NCBI RefSeq assembly: GCF_001949145.1
Contig: NW_019091407.1
Coordinates: 623,810 to 649,966 of the forward strand
Length of the DNA: 26,157 bases
Reading direction: 5' to 3'
Origin: Acanthaster planci
Taxonomy: Eukaryota; Echinodermata; Asteroidea; Valvatida; Acanthasteridae
A model generated the notes under the pieces. The model did no database searches, was not told the origin of the DNA, and saw only the letters and a list, made by a program, of their open reading frames with translations. A program made the translations under genes and the position numbers. Position 1 is the first letter of the stretch. The number at the start of each line of letters is the position of its first letter. Positions 9,586-21,277 of the stretch are shown piece after piece.

Positions 9586-11838
9586 AATTGAACGCTTACC
9601 GTCAAAAATCACGCGACTGAAAATCGTCTAATGCGACCTTAGTGTTAGCTCACATCTACCTCCACCTGCTTTCTGACCACAGGGTCCCGTCTCAGTTACC
9701 TTACTCAGCTTCGGCTCGCGTGCAGTTCATAAGTCTACGGAAATGTATGCGCACCGAGCTGGACCGAGAGAGGGCGCAATATTCCAAGCAACGGAAGCTC
9801 CTTTGGTCTGTCGGAAACGCACTTCACTGGTTCACGAACGATCATGAAATGCACGCGGTACAGTCGCATCGCTACCAGCAAAATGAACACTACCGACTAG
9901 GCTGGTTCCTGTCCAATGCATAGTCTCCAGACGTCCTGCAGACGTCCTTCGAACGTAGGGACCGGTAGCGGGTAATGAATCCGGCAAACTTCTGCCGGGT
10001 GTATGTAAATGAGGAAACGATGCCTGCATGCTCAGTGCACAAATTAAGCAGGAGCCGATAGCATATTTTGCTTTTTTCTTCTTCGTTACCCGAAAATAAC
10101 TTCACCATAAATTGTTTAGTTATCTATAATTTAATACAATAACCACTGATTTGAAAAAAAATTACCTCAAAATCGTTTATTGATGTTAATCATTGAAAAA
10201 ACATTAGCACAGTGTGATCAACAGAGGCTTAGCAAGGATTTTTTTCTTTTTCCCGCGTTCATACTGAAATGTGTTTCTTACTACAGCATAGCCATTGGCG
10301 TGACAAAAACTTTTCAAAATTAGCAGGGCTAATCGCACACGTTACCGCATGCGCAGCTAGCTACCGGTCCCTCCCTAAATAATAGGGATGGGGATTGTCC
10401 AACTCCCGACCAACCTGGCTCTGTTCAACCGATGAGGGGCTGCTGCTCTCTGCTCAAGGCGGATACAGCCTATGACCAGTGACTCCCGTGTTTCTACGTG
10501 TTACATGTACTTCCAGCCATATTCGATCAAATTAAACACAATCTTATCTACTATCATCTTTTTTTAAACCCCCCCCAAAAAAAAGAAAAGAAAGAAAAGA
10601 AAATTTCATTACCATGCCTTGAATCTACGCCTTCGATAAGTTGATGTACACACAAGGACAAGGACAAACAACGTGAATCGCGATAACTACGATAATCTGG
10701 AAGATCATTCAAGATGACATCACTCTTAGCATGCAACTCTCCGAGAATCGTTCACGACATAGGAACTTTCAAGACAGCAGTTCAGGGGACAAGTATTCAA
10801 CCTTGATGCATCCAATCTGCTCTACTCAATATTGGTCCATTTTCCCGTCGAGCGGCCGTTTTGAATTTCCCACACAAACCAGCCTTTTCTCATTCTGATC
10901 TGGCCCATGTTTTTATAAACATTGTCAGTCTTGCAATCGACACACCATGCATGGTTACGGTCGACTGTTTTTATTACAGGCGAAAACACGTTACAGACTC
11001 TATACCTGTTAATAATTACCAGTGAACTCGGGTGTCGTTCCCTGTTTTTATCTGCCGGGATGTACATGTATGGATACCGGTAAACACCGGCGCACGCCTG
11101 CCAGCCCATTTCTGAGCGTATGTATATAGGCAAAGTGATAGGATTAATCAAATTAATGGGCCCTGGGATGGATTATCTCAACTCTGGATGCCTGTAATTC
11201 CCAGGGGTGCTCTTGTCCGTCTGACGTCAGTCGGCTAGGGGGTTAGTGTCTGAGAGGTCGACCAACCCTCCCTGTAAGAGGTCAAAGCCAGTTCCAATGC
11301 CATCACGGGGAGTTCTAACCTCCTCGGTATCCCAGCCAACCTGGGTTTTTTTGTCTCTGACCCTATTAAAAGCATTTTTGTCATGGCCAGTTCCATGCTC
11401 CCTCCCACGGTGATCGGCACAATGCCGTTAATGGAGCGCGCGTGCGTGACTGCCTCAAACAATACGGCAGGCCCTTTTGCCGACCGCAGTGTCACTCACA
11501 CGTCGACGAGAACCAAAAAAAGAGCAACAAAAGCTTGACACATTTTCCTTTTGCTTTCTGTGCCGGTTTTTCTTCTCTCTGTCATAACCCAACTGGGTTT
11601 TCCCCCTCCCCTCAATAGTTTGTCCTCATTTCAACTCTTCATCCCTTTTTGGGGGAAAAAATTATATCGATAGATGCGCTTCGATTGAAAAGGCTGTGAC
11701 TTTTTTGTTGTGCGCCTCTGAGGGGCGTTTGTATAATGATCGTCGCGGCGGTCTGCCCAATCGTAGCACCGTGTCCTCGCTTGACCTCAGGATATGAGGT
11801 ACGGAGTGTACTGCCCACCTGTACACAACCAGGAGGTC
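9586..11838. other. Intergenic and distal promoter region, no supported gene
   Basis: Unrecognised open frames (for example minus 10822-11151, 109 codons) have no supporting signal. Homopolymer and purine runs occur near 10561-10600. From about 11200 the GC content rises toward the SDR promoter. Confidence 0.5.
11782..11802. promoter_or_regulatory. Possible nuclear-receptor half-site pair upstream of the SDR gene
   Basis: TGACCT (11782-11787) and the imperfect half-site AGGTAC (11797-11802) form an everted pair with a 9-base spacer, about 75-95 bases upstream of the predicted start of transcription. A further AGGTCT lies at about 11834. Half-sites of this type bind nuclear receptors, but the second is imperfect and 6-mers are common, so this is a weak call. 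Confidence 0.2.
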
Positions 11839-11881
11839 TATATATAAAGAGTTACCGGCATCTGTCAAACAGTCAGTCCTG
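11839..11881 (+). promoter_or_regulatory. Core promoter of the SDR gene (TATA box and initiator)
   Basis: TATATATAAAG lies at 11839-11849. TCAGTCC (11873-11879) is close to the initiator consensus, with its A at 11875. That A is 32 bases from the TATAAA at 11843, the standard spacing. The predicted 5' UTR is 64 bases, unspliced, with no upstream ATG before the start codon at 11939. A TATA-driven promoter suggests regulated rather than housekeeping expression. Confidence 0.75.
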
Positions 11882-11938
11882 TTGCAGTGGACCACGCGTC
11901 ACTTAGTCCGACTTTGCACACCTGTAGTAGTTGCAAGT

Positions 11939-12326
11939 ATGAAGGGCCCGGCTTTAATCGTCTTCCTGTTCGTCGTGTACGTGCTGCCGTGCTCGCTAGG
12001 GGTCAGGCTCATAGCGGCCGTGCCGGCGGTGGGCCTCCTCTTGTTCACCTGGTTCGGTCCCCCCGAGAAGCGCCTGGGATCGGCCGGCAAGGCCGTGCTG
12101 GTGACCGGTTGCGACACCGGCATCGGTAACGCTCTGGCCCGGTACCTGGACAAGCTGGGCTTCCGAGTATTCGCCGGTTGCCTGTACGCGGACGGGGAGG
12201 GGGCGGCGGAGTTGCGTGGGCGGTGCTCCGACCGGCTCCTTGTGCTGCAGATGGACGTGACGGACACGGATCAGGTGTCGTCAGCAGCAGCCCAGGTGCA
12301 CAAGATCATCCGGGACAACAACGAAA
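11939..12326 (+). CDS. SDR9C-family dehydrogenase (BDH1/retinol-dehydrogenase-like), exon 1
   Basis: An NAD(P)-dependent short-chain dehydrogenase; the substrate is probably a hydroxybutyrate, retinoid or steroid alcohol. This exon encodes residues 1-129 and the first base of codon 130. The ATG has A at -3 and is the first in the predicted mRNA. Residues 4-22 and 24-39 are two hydrophobic stretches, suggesting ER membrane anchoring as in retinol dehydrogenases rather than the mitochondrial presequence of BDH1. The Rossmann fold follows: KAVLVTGCDTGIG (51-63, the TGxxxGxG nucleotide loop), GFRVFAGCL (74-82), SDRL (97-100) and the MDV acidic turn (105-107). The donor is GAAA|GTACGC. Without splicing the frame stops at 12368-12370. 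The exon is much richer in GC than its surroundings. BDH1 versus RDH/HSD17B6 identity is not settled. Confidence 0.92.
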
Positions 12327-12552
12327 GTACGCATGTGCATTTTTTCTTCCTGTCTTTAATTGAAAAGTAGAGAGCGATTCCAGGATGATCAAAGCTGAGC
12401 CACTGAGATATTTTGGAAGCAATGCACAATCCACAGTCTGGGCAGAGGCCTGGAGGTATGTTTGCGTCTTGTAGTGTAAGTGGCAAAGTATTCATCTTCC
12501 TGGATTCGTAAAGTAGCCAATTTCGCTCGAACCCCCACAGTCTGCACTTGTT

Positions 12553-12613
12553 GTCTCGGGTTCGAAAGACCTTTTACACTTTGCACTCGCTATTTGAAAG
12601 TATAACCCGAGAC
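12553..12613. repeat. Short inverted repeat in intron 1
   Basis: GTCTCGGGTT (12553-12562) and AACCCGAGAC (12604-12613) are perfect 10-base reverse complements separated by 41 bases. There is no T-run or other sign of an RNA gene. Confidence 0.6.
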
Positions 12614-15600
12614 CACTGCTATATCTACCTTCCTTCGATCATTAACCTTAATAGCGATATTCTATGTTCTTACCCAAAATTTACCTGATTAGTTTTTGTA
12701 TTCTGTAATATTGCCTTAAAATTTGGGATCTTGTTAGAGATGGATTCCTTTTTTGTCACGGATTTTCATAGTATTAGTATGTTCTGTATTGTTTAATCGT
12801 ATTGACCCTTTCAGTGATTTGTTTTGAAAACTTTAAAGCAAAAAGATTGTTGTTACTACAGTCTTAAACACAATGCTTTAATTGCTGGAATTCCGAACTC
12901 ATTTACATAGGAAATTTCCGTGAGCATCTGTTTTGTATGTATAGTCTTCTTTCACGAGAATAAACCTGGCAACTGTAGCAAACCGTGGCCTACAATTTCC
13001 ATCACACGTCGTTGTTCGATTTTAGTTCAGTCATGTATGTCGAGATAACCCATACTGAGGCCCATTGGAGATATTGAGATTTTGAGCCTTTTCCCAATGT
13101 ATATATGTAAATTAAAATTAAAACCGTACCACCTGTGCCCTTACTGGATTTCACGAAGAGATTGCACGATGTTTTTGTAACCTTTTGACCGACTAAAACC
13201 AGTCGTCTGAGAGACGTCCCGAAACGTGTAAATCAGCTTCTGCAATTGAATACCTAATTAAAAGAAGGGCCCAACTCCAACAAAACCTTTTTGAGGTTAA
13301 AAGAAAAACTGAATATTTATGAAGGAGTTGCAAAGGAAATCAATTAACTCTCCAGGCCAAAATAGTGGAGTTGGGCAATTGTCTCTTTCATTTTTTTTAA
13401 AAGTGTGAATTGAACTTCAAAAATGAAGTATTTCTGCAAATAACATCGTTCGTTTCTTCCAAGTAAATGCCATTCCTGAAGCTGATTCTCGTAGGCACCC
13501 GCTACAGCATAGAAATAGGCCTGTATATTTGGCATGGTTCCAAATCCGAGCTTTTGTTTAAAAGAATTCTAAGTTATTTCTAAAAAGTCGGTCTAAAATT
13601 GGCGCATTTGATAAACAAGCTTAAATTGTGCATCTCACAGAAATAGCTGCAAGTTTTTATCCTCCTGATCACCAATGAAATACGAGATGTGTTTAACATT
13701 CTTGGAAGAGTGCAGGCGGTATTTCAAGTTGATTTACAACGATGTAATATGCTAATGCAGGGACTCGACTCTGCCATCATTTTCTTTGTGATTTATGAGT
13801 CTGCTGCTCTGTTGACTCACGGGCATGAGTCCCAAGCACCTGTCAGTTATTTCAAACGAAAGTGTAAAAACTTGTATTTTTATCAGACAAATATACGTTA
13901 ATCCCTACTTCCTCTCTCATGCGGAGAATTAATGGCCCTAGCAAAGGTGTCCCAGCGATCACAGGGCTCTGTGCACTTGGAACGCTCCACAAGAGCCGAT
14001 CAATTTTGGCTTTAGTATCTTTTTCCTTAACTATTTAAGAGTTTCTCGTGGCCAAACGACTTTTCTCCATACCACCTTAAGACCAGACATATTAAAAAAT
14101 GCCACACTCACGACCAACTTGGCATATGCCTTCAAGCTAGCCCCATCGCCAGCTTCAGGCATTAAAGAGGGCACAGTATCAGCTGGGGGGCACATCACAG
14201 GAACAAAGTATATTTTTATGCTTATGCTTTGTACTGATGGAGAGGGGAGAACTTCCCGCCGGGGAGTTCCCCCCCCCCTCCTTGGCGACGGGCCCGTTTC
14301 CAGCCGTCTTTCCCGGTGTCATTTAGGCTGGAAGCGACGTAAACAAACCGCACAATGACTCTTCGACCTTGTGCATATGGTAAGGAAAAAAAATCTGTCA
14401 TCGCATTCGAAATAAGAATCTCTCTGCCCCACCCTCCTCTTTGAAGATATTTGATGGCATTACCAATTACAAATAAAGGATTTGGGAAAAGAAGAAACTC
14501 CTGGACTGAGAAGCATCGCATTTTCTTTTTACTGTTTTTAGCAATAAGTGACCTTTGCACAGGACTTCTATTCAGATCTTTAAAATTTATTTTTGAGAAA
14601 TGGCCGAGAATGTAATATAGGGCCTATTTGGTAAAAAAGGCATATCAGCTGAAATGCATGTACATTGTGAATCAACCTGAATGAACACCAGATGTTCTCC
14701 AAATCTGCTTGAATAACCTTTCCGGTACATTTTTTGGGTATAATCTGAAGCATAAAACCACATCCACAAGGTCAAGAGAAATTCACTAGAGCTCACTGAC
14801 CGTCCCTAACAGCGCCATTAATTAGATTCGGTTTCAAACCATGGTCAACCGTGTGCATGAAACCCTATCCAAAAACTTCAGATAGAAACACAATGAGATA
14901 TAACTCAAACATTGTTAATCACAATAGGTGAATCGGGCTCACCTTGGCTGAGCGAGTAAAATTTCGTGTCGATGGCCAAGCGGTCGTTGCCCTTAGTATA
15001 GGCTATCAGTGATTTTTGTGATTAGCTGTATTTCTGGGGGGTTTTGGCGCACTTCGTTCTTGTATATTTTTTAACTTGTGTAATGGCTTTGCCTGAGCTC
15101 GACAGTTGTTGTTACCCCTCTTGCATTTTTATCATGCAACGAACAAAAATACTGAATGATTCAAATATAGTCACTCTATTTCAGCCGATATTTACAATAA
15201 TATTAAACAGAAGAGCGGTCCTCCTCTTTTCCCTCGATATGAGTTCTTTCTTTATAAAGCAGGCCCCTTCACTGTCGTAAATATTTCGTAACTCTTTTGA
15301 TCAAAACTATCAAACTGCTTACATATTTGATAAAAGAGCTTGATCTCATTTTGTCAACGTGGCCATTAATGGTGCGAGCCGGAATAGGCCTATTATGCAG
15401 CTCTGAATTGTTACCAGATTCTTAAGAACGATGCCGTATTTTGGTGTTCCGCATAGTAAGTGGAATAGTAATAAGGCTGCTGCAGAAATAAGACATGATA
15501 AGTTTGTTGGTTTATTCGATTTATACGCGCGTTTGTACCGTTTGATTGAATATAACATTCTAAATCTGCCATTAAAGCGCTGCCCTTCCCATTCATGAAT

Positions 15601-16490
15601 TAGCAACTTGAAAAATGTTGAAAACTTGAATCATCTTGACGTCCGTCGGCATCGTACAGCGCGCCCTCTCTCGTTGGTCACTCGAATACCATTCGTCGCG
15701 AACCGATGTAGAACTTAAAATCCTACGCGTAAATTTTCCACAGGATGGCAATTCGAACAGCAGAGGAAAGATGGGACGGTGAATTGAGCAATTTTTGTAT
15801 CTTTAAGATTTTTGTCTTTTCTCTTTTAGGTCTTTGGGTAGGTCTACCGACGACGTTGTAGCTTGATGCTAATAGTTCGTTTTTCAAATGGGCTCCTGGT
15901 TTTTCAAGTACAGTGCACTAATTGATACGATCTGATGACTCGAATGCAAAGCTTGCATATTCCAAGAAGACAATATTTCTGACCGAAACGAGAGGCTGTT
16001 CGTGGTATCGCTGGTTTCCTTGGGGACTGTTAGTCATTTCACGCGGCTGGGAAGATGAAAACGCTTCAAGTCACTTCCAGTCAATTAAAGATCTCAGTAT
16101 GGCATGCATTGTGAATATAGGCTATATCGTAAGCCCAGCTTCTGACGTTGATTTTTATTAAGTCATTCGAAAAATTATTTTCGTACGGAGTTATCAGACA
16201 AGTTCTATTTTTGTTTATTACTTTACATGGTGTTATCAGTTGGGTCAGCAACATTTGTTGATTCAAGGTACGGCATTAGAAAACCCCGTTGATTTAAGAG
16301 GTAGTTTAAAACAGCCATGCAAGTATTTGGATGAGCAACTGATACTTGGTTAAATTGTGTAAGCTCACTAACGTACCGGCTTGTTTACCTGCCACAATGT
16401 GGTTTCGTTAATGTAAAGAATGCTGAAAGGAAAAATGGACGAATGAAGAAAGGCAAGAAAATGAACTAAGCTTGCTTCCTTTACCTTTCT
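12614..16490. other. Intronic sequence, nothing supported
   Basis: AT-rich. Minor structures only: TTCCAGCC / GGCTGGAA (14298-14305 / 14326-14333), a C-run at about 14270 and TAGGCCTA at 15385. Open frames are short and unrecognised. Confidence 0.5.
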
Positions 16491-16496
16491 CTTACC

Positions 16497-17051
16497 TTGG
16501 ATGGCCGGTCATTCCCCCGTGACCCCCCGGCCCATGTATTGACTCCCTTTTTCCTCCCGAGTCACCTCCGCAGGCCAGGTTCAACGGCCTGCTTAGGCCG
16601 GATCAATCAATGGGGGCGAGGAATTTCAAGAGGTTTCTCCGCGCCATCCACAAAAAGCCCGTCCCATCGCCGGGGCTCCCTCTGCCCCCTCCGAGCATGC
16701 ATTCCCCCGTTCGGCTCGGCCACTGTCCCCCCCCCCTCGCTGTATCGCCGCTCTACGCGTTTCACGCGCTGGCAAAGACGCTCTCGATCGTTTGCCATAT
16801 CATCATCTCAAGCTCAGGTGGAGCACTCCCCTTCCCCGCTTGTGCTTTTTTTTCTCTCCATTCATCGGGGCGCAGCCCAACGGCTGGTTGGCTTCGATCC
16901 TGCCGATCCCCCTGCGGCCCTCGCGAAGGTTTTTTCGCTTTTTACGAAACCGACACCGGTATCTGATTCACTTACCCCCTTTCGGATTACAGCCCGAGTG
17001 TATTATTTTAATTATACGGCAGCGGGCGTGCGAGTGAATTATATGGGTTAA
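16497..17051 (+). other. GC- and pyrimidine-rich intronic patch with overlapping open frames
   Basis: GC content and CpG frequency rise sharply against the surroundings. Three plus-strand frames stay open at once, the longest 184 codons, beginning with TTG rather than ATG. The predicted peptides are Ser/Pro/Arg-rich with no domain I recognise. Openness in several frames at once is what stop-poor C-rich DNA gives, so I do not call a gene. It could be an unmethylated regulatory patch or an old repeat. Confidence 0.4.
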
Positions 17052-18895
17052 ACAGGCCCTATTACAATATTTACCGAATCCACGACGGTCATGATACGAT
17101 TATTGCAAACTACATGTATACAGGGCTGAGTGACACGGCTAAGTGGAGGCAGGGGGTGAATGGCATCTGAAGGCTTGACCAATGATGTTCAGTCACTGCG
17201 CTCCCTGTGAAGCGGCTACAGGATGGGTGCTGCTGAATCACCTGTCTTGATCGTGTTTCTACACATAGGGGAAAACTGATCAAGCTATAGCTCTGCCGAT
17301 GGTAGTTTGATTTCTCTGTATCTAAACATTTGGCGGCACACAGAACTGGCACCGTAGTTGTGGAGAGTAAGCCCTTGTTGTGAAATTATAGACATAGAAA
17401 AAAGGTTTGAAAAAGATATTTAAAAAAAGAAAGATGGCCTATTTGATTTATAATTAACCTACCCTTCCCTGACTTTCTCTCATTCTGGTTTACGCCCATT
17501 CTTTTCTCTGCACTCTTCTTTTGGCTGTGTCACTGCTCAGACAGCTTTCTGATCTTGTTTTCTGTTTTTGCCTTTCCTTTCTTGTTTTTTGCTCGTTATC
17601 TGTCAATACCGGGTATTAGAATTCTTGAACTATAATTTGTCCTGCATTGTGCCCCAAGTTCTGTCCACTGTAGGCTGTGTTGTGCCTTGCGTTTCGTCCT
17701 GCTACCTGCTGTGAGTTTTGCCCAGCGTTATACCCTGCGCATTCTATGATCTGAAGTTTACCCAGGCTGCGTGCGCTTCGCTCTCCATTCACCATATGGT
17801 GGATGTTGACTCTCCACTTATAGCTGCCCTTCGTGTTTGAATTTATCTTCTGCTACTCAAAACTTGCAGATTGATTTTATACTTGTTCTGTTTGTTCTGC
17901 TTGAGCAAAGAGACCCTTGTTCACATACAGGGAAGCCATTTTCGATCTTGTTCCCTGATTGTCAACTAGCAAATGGGATGGTACCAGACTATTTTTTGAG
18001 TGACGTGCATAAGTCTCTTTTTCAACAGTCCTTCAAAGTCTGGCTTAAACCACTTGCGTGTGTTCAATCACAAATTTGGAATAAATGATCGGAGTATTAT
18101 AAAATGTCATTTTATTACTTTCAATTTTACTCAGGTTCCCAGATGAAGCGTTAACCTCGCTTTCAATTTAATATGGCCGCATTGGTCGACTTATAAGTAA
18201 AGTTTATTCTTTGTTTTTATTCTCTTATTAGCCCACTTCTAGTTCTTTCTTACCAGCTTTGATCAACTCTCTCTTTTGCCTTTGTGCTGTATCTCCCTGT
18301 CTTGTTTAAACTCCACACCTGCTGAACTGTGCTCTCCTCCATTCTTGGTTGCAAGTCTGAAATCCTTGCTTACCCTTTTAGTCGGACTGCATTGATGTTC
18401 CGCTGGAGGGTTAAGGCGATGAAATAACCTGTAAGATGTAAAACTGAATAAAACCGAACAAAGAACGATCAGGCTTTCGACAAAATACATGTCGGGCCTG
18501 AGATGCCGACCTTGAATGAGCCCGCCAGTGTTGTCCTGAGTAGCGAGCTTACGTGGCTGCAACCTGACGTATTTACAACAGGACAAACGCCTTGATGGAA
18601 TTATACTCACGCACAGGCGTGATAGATTTATAACCGTTTAATTTGACCACAGGGAGGCATGCTTTCACGTAATAGGTCACGTTATGTTATACTGACAGAA
18701 ATATATTGATAGTCAATGGAGGTGATGACATAGAGACTTATGCCTGCGAAAGATAGGAGAAATTATTGGCGAGCTACAGTCACCACCATTACCAGATTCA
18801 CTTGTCATGATATTTACTAATCAGTAGGGTCGGCAGCGTGTTGATCGGCGCGAACCCGCGCCTGGCCTAATTGCCGACAAATCTACAAGCACCCG
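17052..18895. other. Intronic sequence, nothing supported
   Basis: T-rich plus strand with no recognisable exon, repeat or RNA gene. The open frames at 17837-18088 (plus) and 18263-18610 (minus) have no family or splice support. Confidence 0.5.
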
Positions 18896-18930
18896 TATAA
18901 ATCAGAGCCAAGGGGAGGGGGGGGTCAGCC
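18896..18930 (+). promoter_or_regulatory. Promoter-like TATA and initiator pair inside intron 1
   Basis: TATAAA at 18896-18901 and TCAGCC with its A at 18927, 31 bases downstream, match core promoter spacing. A G-run lies between them. The first ATG afterwards (19021) has an excellent start context, GCCATGG. Nothing shows that it is used. Confidence 0.3.
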
Positions 18931-19020
18931 GGTCGGTACCCTTTCACCCGAGCAGTTTATCGATTGCCCGCTCGCGGCAGTTTTAAGGTGTTGAACTGGC
19001 ACGTGTTGAGACACAGGGCC

Positions 19021-19122
19021 ATGGAAACTTGTGCAGAGTACCCTGATTGTGGGCCCAACAGGGGCTCCAGAAATCGATGGGGGCTGGTGAAGACGATTTC
19101 AGGCCAATGGCGTGGTCCATGA
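19021..19122 (+). CDS. Small open frame with strong start context, speculative
   Basis: ATG in the context GCCATGG, 33 codons, beginning METCAEYPDCGPNRGSRNRW, with stop TGA at 19120-19122. It lies about 94 bases downstream of a TATA/initiator pair. No family is recognised. A GTGAAG donor-like site after codon 22 would leave phase 0, which does not fit SDR exon 2, so it is not an alternative first coding exon of that gene by this route. It may be chance, the start of a nested transcript, or a non-coding RNA. Confidence 0.15.
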   Translation: METCAEYPDCGPNRGSRNRWGLVKTISGQWRGP

Positions 19123-21262
19123 CTGCGCACTTACATCACGGTTAACTCAACGCGTCCGGCTGACTGAAAATTGCCGACAGGCAGGCTTTGACCGACTCGG
19201 CAGTGAATTCTCACCACCGCCTAAAGATATCTTCATCGTGCGTTTTCAGGAGGACGAGTGTTTGATGTGAACGGCATTACTCCTATACAAGTGGGCGTGA
19301 CTGCGCCGTTTTGTGATACGGTCACAGAAATAATCCTACAAAAAAGCTATGCATTTAGCTCAGAAAAAGTTTAGTTTACCAATATACCTCGCTAATATAA
19401 CCGTAATTTCACTCTTATTAATTTCGAGTTGGGATTCTTCTGCAAATTGACAATTCCGCGAACCTAATTCCTGTAAAATCGCGCCAATCAATTAGGCCTA
19501 GTAGCGTCAAATTTGGCTAAGTCTGAAAGGATTGTATATAGGCCTATACTGAAAATCTTAAGAAATCTGAAAAACTTAGACACAAATTACTACGAGATTA
19601 GTGCTCATGTAAAACACATGGGCACGTCGCACCAGTGGAAAAATTAAACCATTTTGCGAAACGGTGCGTGACAGGCAAAGAGCCTGAATTGGTACCTACA
19701 TTGTACGAATTGAATCTGCAGAAATCAGTAGGTTTCCTGTTAAAAGGTACTTTTTCTCTACATGAACGGGTCCATGGCAAGCAATATTTCTCGTGGTAAA
19801 CGACTTGAACCGCAGTATGCCTGATAGACATTTTGAAAGGTCGTATCAAAAAGTGAAGCAAACGTTGCTAGATTGGGGTATGAGAAATCTCTTAAAAATG
19901 CATGCTTAAAACAAATGGCCAAAAAGGTGGCCAAAATAAGCAAAAACGTTTCATTTACCCGAAGCCCATCATGTCAATAAACTCTATAGAGTGGGGGGGG
20001 CCTGAATCATTTGGCCAAGTTGAAACCTTCGACTTTTGGTACCTCCCAGTCTGAATAAAATACTACCCTGGTTTTTCTTTGATTTCAGTGTCAATACCCA
20101 ACCGGTGCTGCAGGGTTGCGCGACTCAGCACATCCTGCATAATAATGCTTTTTGTGAACCAGACAAAAAGCACGTGGACATTATGTAAAATGTTCGACTG
20201 TGAGTAATAACGAAAGATTGCGCACCATGCCGCCTCATTGCAACGCGGTTGCCTGCAGTTGAACCCTCCAAAATGATAAAGTCTTCGTACCTGAAGTTTG
20301 TTGAGATTTCCTTTGGGAATAATGCGCTGCTGAAATATCCAAAATAGGTTCCACTACCCGAGCGGACAGCGGTTTCGGGTCGCAAGCGCCCCATGATTGT
20401 TTAGACATCGTCAATGGTGCGCAGTTGCTGAACTGTTTTGAATATGCAGTCTTGCAGAAAGGTTGGCGTGTCATTCCTTTCCACTCCTTTTTCTGCCACT
20501 CTTTTATCCCCAGCTCTTCCATGTAGAACTTTTTTTTACGCAATCTGTCCAATCAGAATCGAGACTTGCCGAACTTTTGTCCTGGTTTGTACAGAAAGTA
20601 GTTTATGTTATTAACAAGTTATACATGACTAATATCTTGCATGAGTAATAGCTAACATTGCATACACATGACGAATATCTCAGCATAGCTTTATTTTACC
20701 TGATAAATCGGACAAACGTATTTGGCGACGGGAGAGCAAACCTGTCGTTACGCTCTTGATTGCAGACATACGGCAGGTGATCTCAACCTAAGCCGGTGCA
20801 ATATGAAACTTGCAGCCTTGTGAACTTTTGTCGCCTTCAAAATTAATTATCGTTGTCTGTATATACCCGTGAATTAGTCCTATACGGTTAAAATCTGGAA
20901 CTTTTGTGAAGTCAAACTGTCACAGTAAAGGGGAAGGGTCGTGTGCATTCATACTAGCTGCTGTGTATGCACGACACTAAATCTGAACCTATGGCGCCTC
21001 GCTTGAATGTATGACAGTAAGGATGGCCCCAGTATGGCGCACGTCCAGTCACGCACCGTCTACCATCTCAAATGAAGTTACCTGCTTTGTATACTTAGTT
21101 AATGTCAGGGGATGGAAGCATCAGTTCAACTTTTCATAAGTTACAATGAAGCAATGGCATCAAAATAAGGTTTTTTTTTGGATACAGGTGTGCTTGTTTC
21201 CACTGGAGTGATTGTGTCAGGCAAATTAATTAACCACGCCAACACGAGTGTACGATCGCTTG

Positions 21263-21277
21263 ATGCATGCATGCATG
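21263..21277. repeat. Short ATGC tandem repeat
   Basis: ATGCATGCATGCATG, a self-complementary tetranucleotide run of almost four units. Confidence 0.85.

Noticed and set aside
10822-11151. Minus-strand open frame of 109 codons
   Set aside because: No recognisable domain and no promoter or splice signals; length is within chance for this composition.
11662-12267. Open frames on the minus strand and in other plus frames over SDR exon 1
   Set aside because: Shadows of the GC-rich real exon. The apparent longer start at 11882 is a TTG upstream of the true ATG at 11939.
13194-13230. Possible hammerhead-ribozyme-like core (CTGA...CGAAAC with a small hairpin)
   Set aside because: The bases after CTGA do not fit the conserved CUGANGA core, and there is no room for a stem II before GAAA. 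It may be a repeat fragment only.
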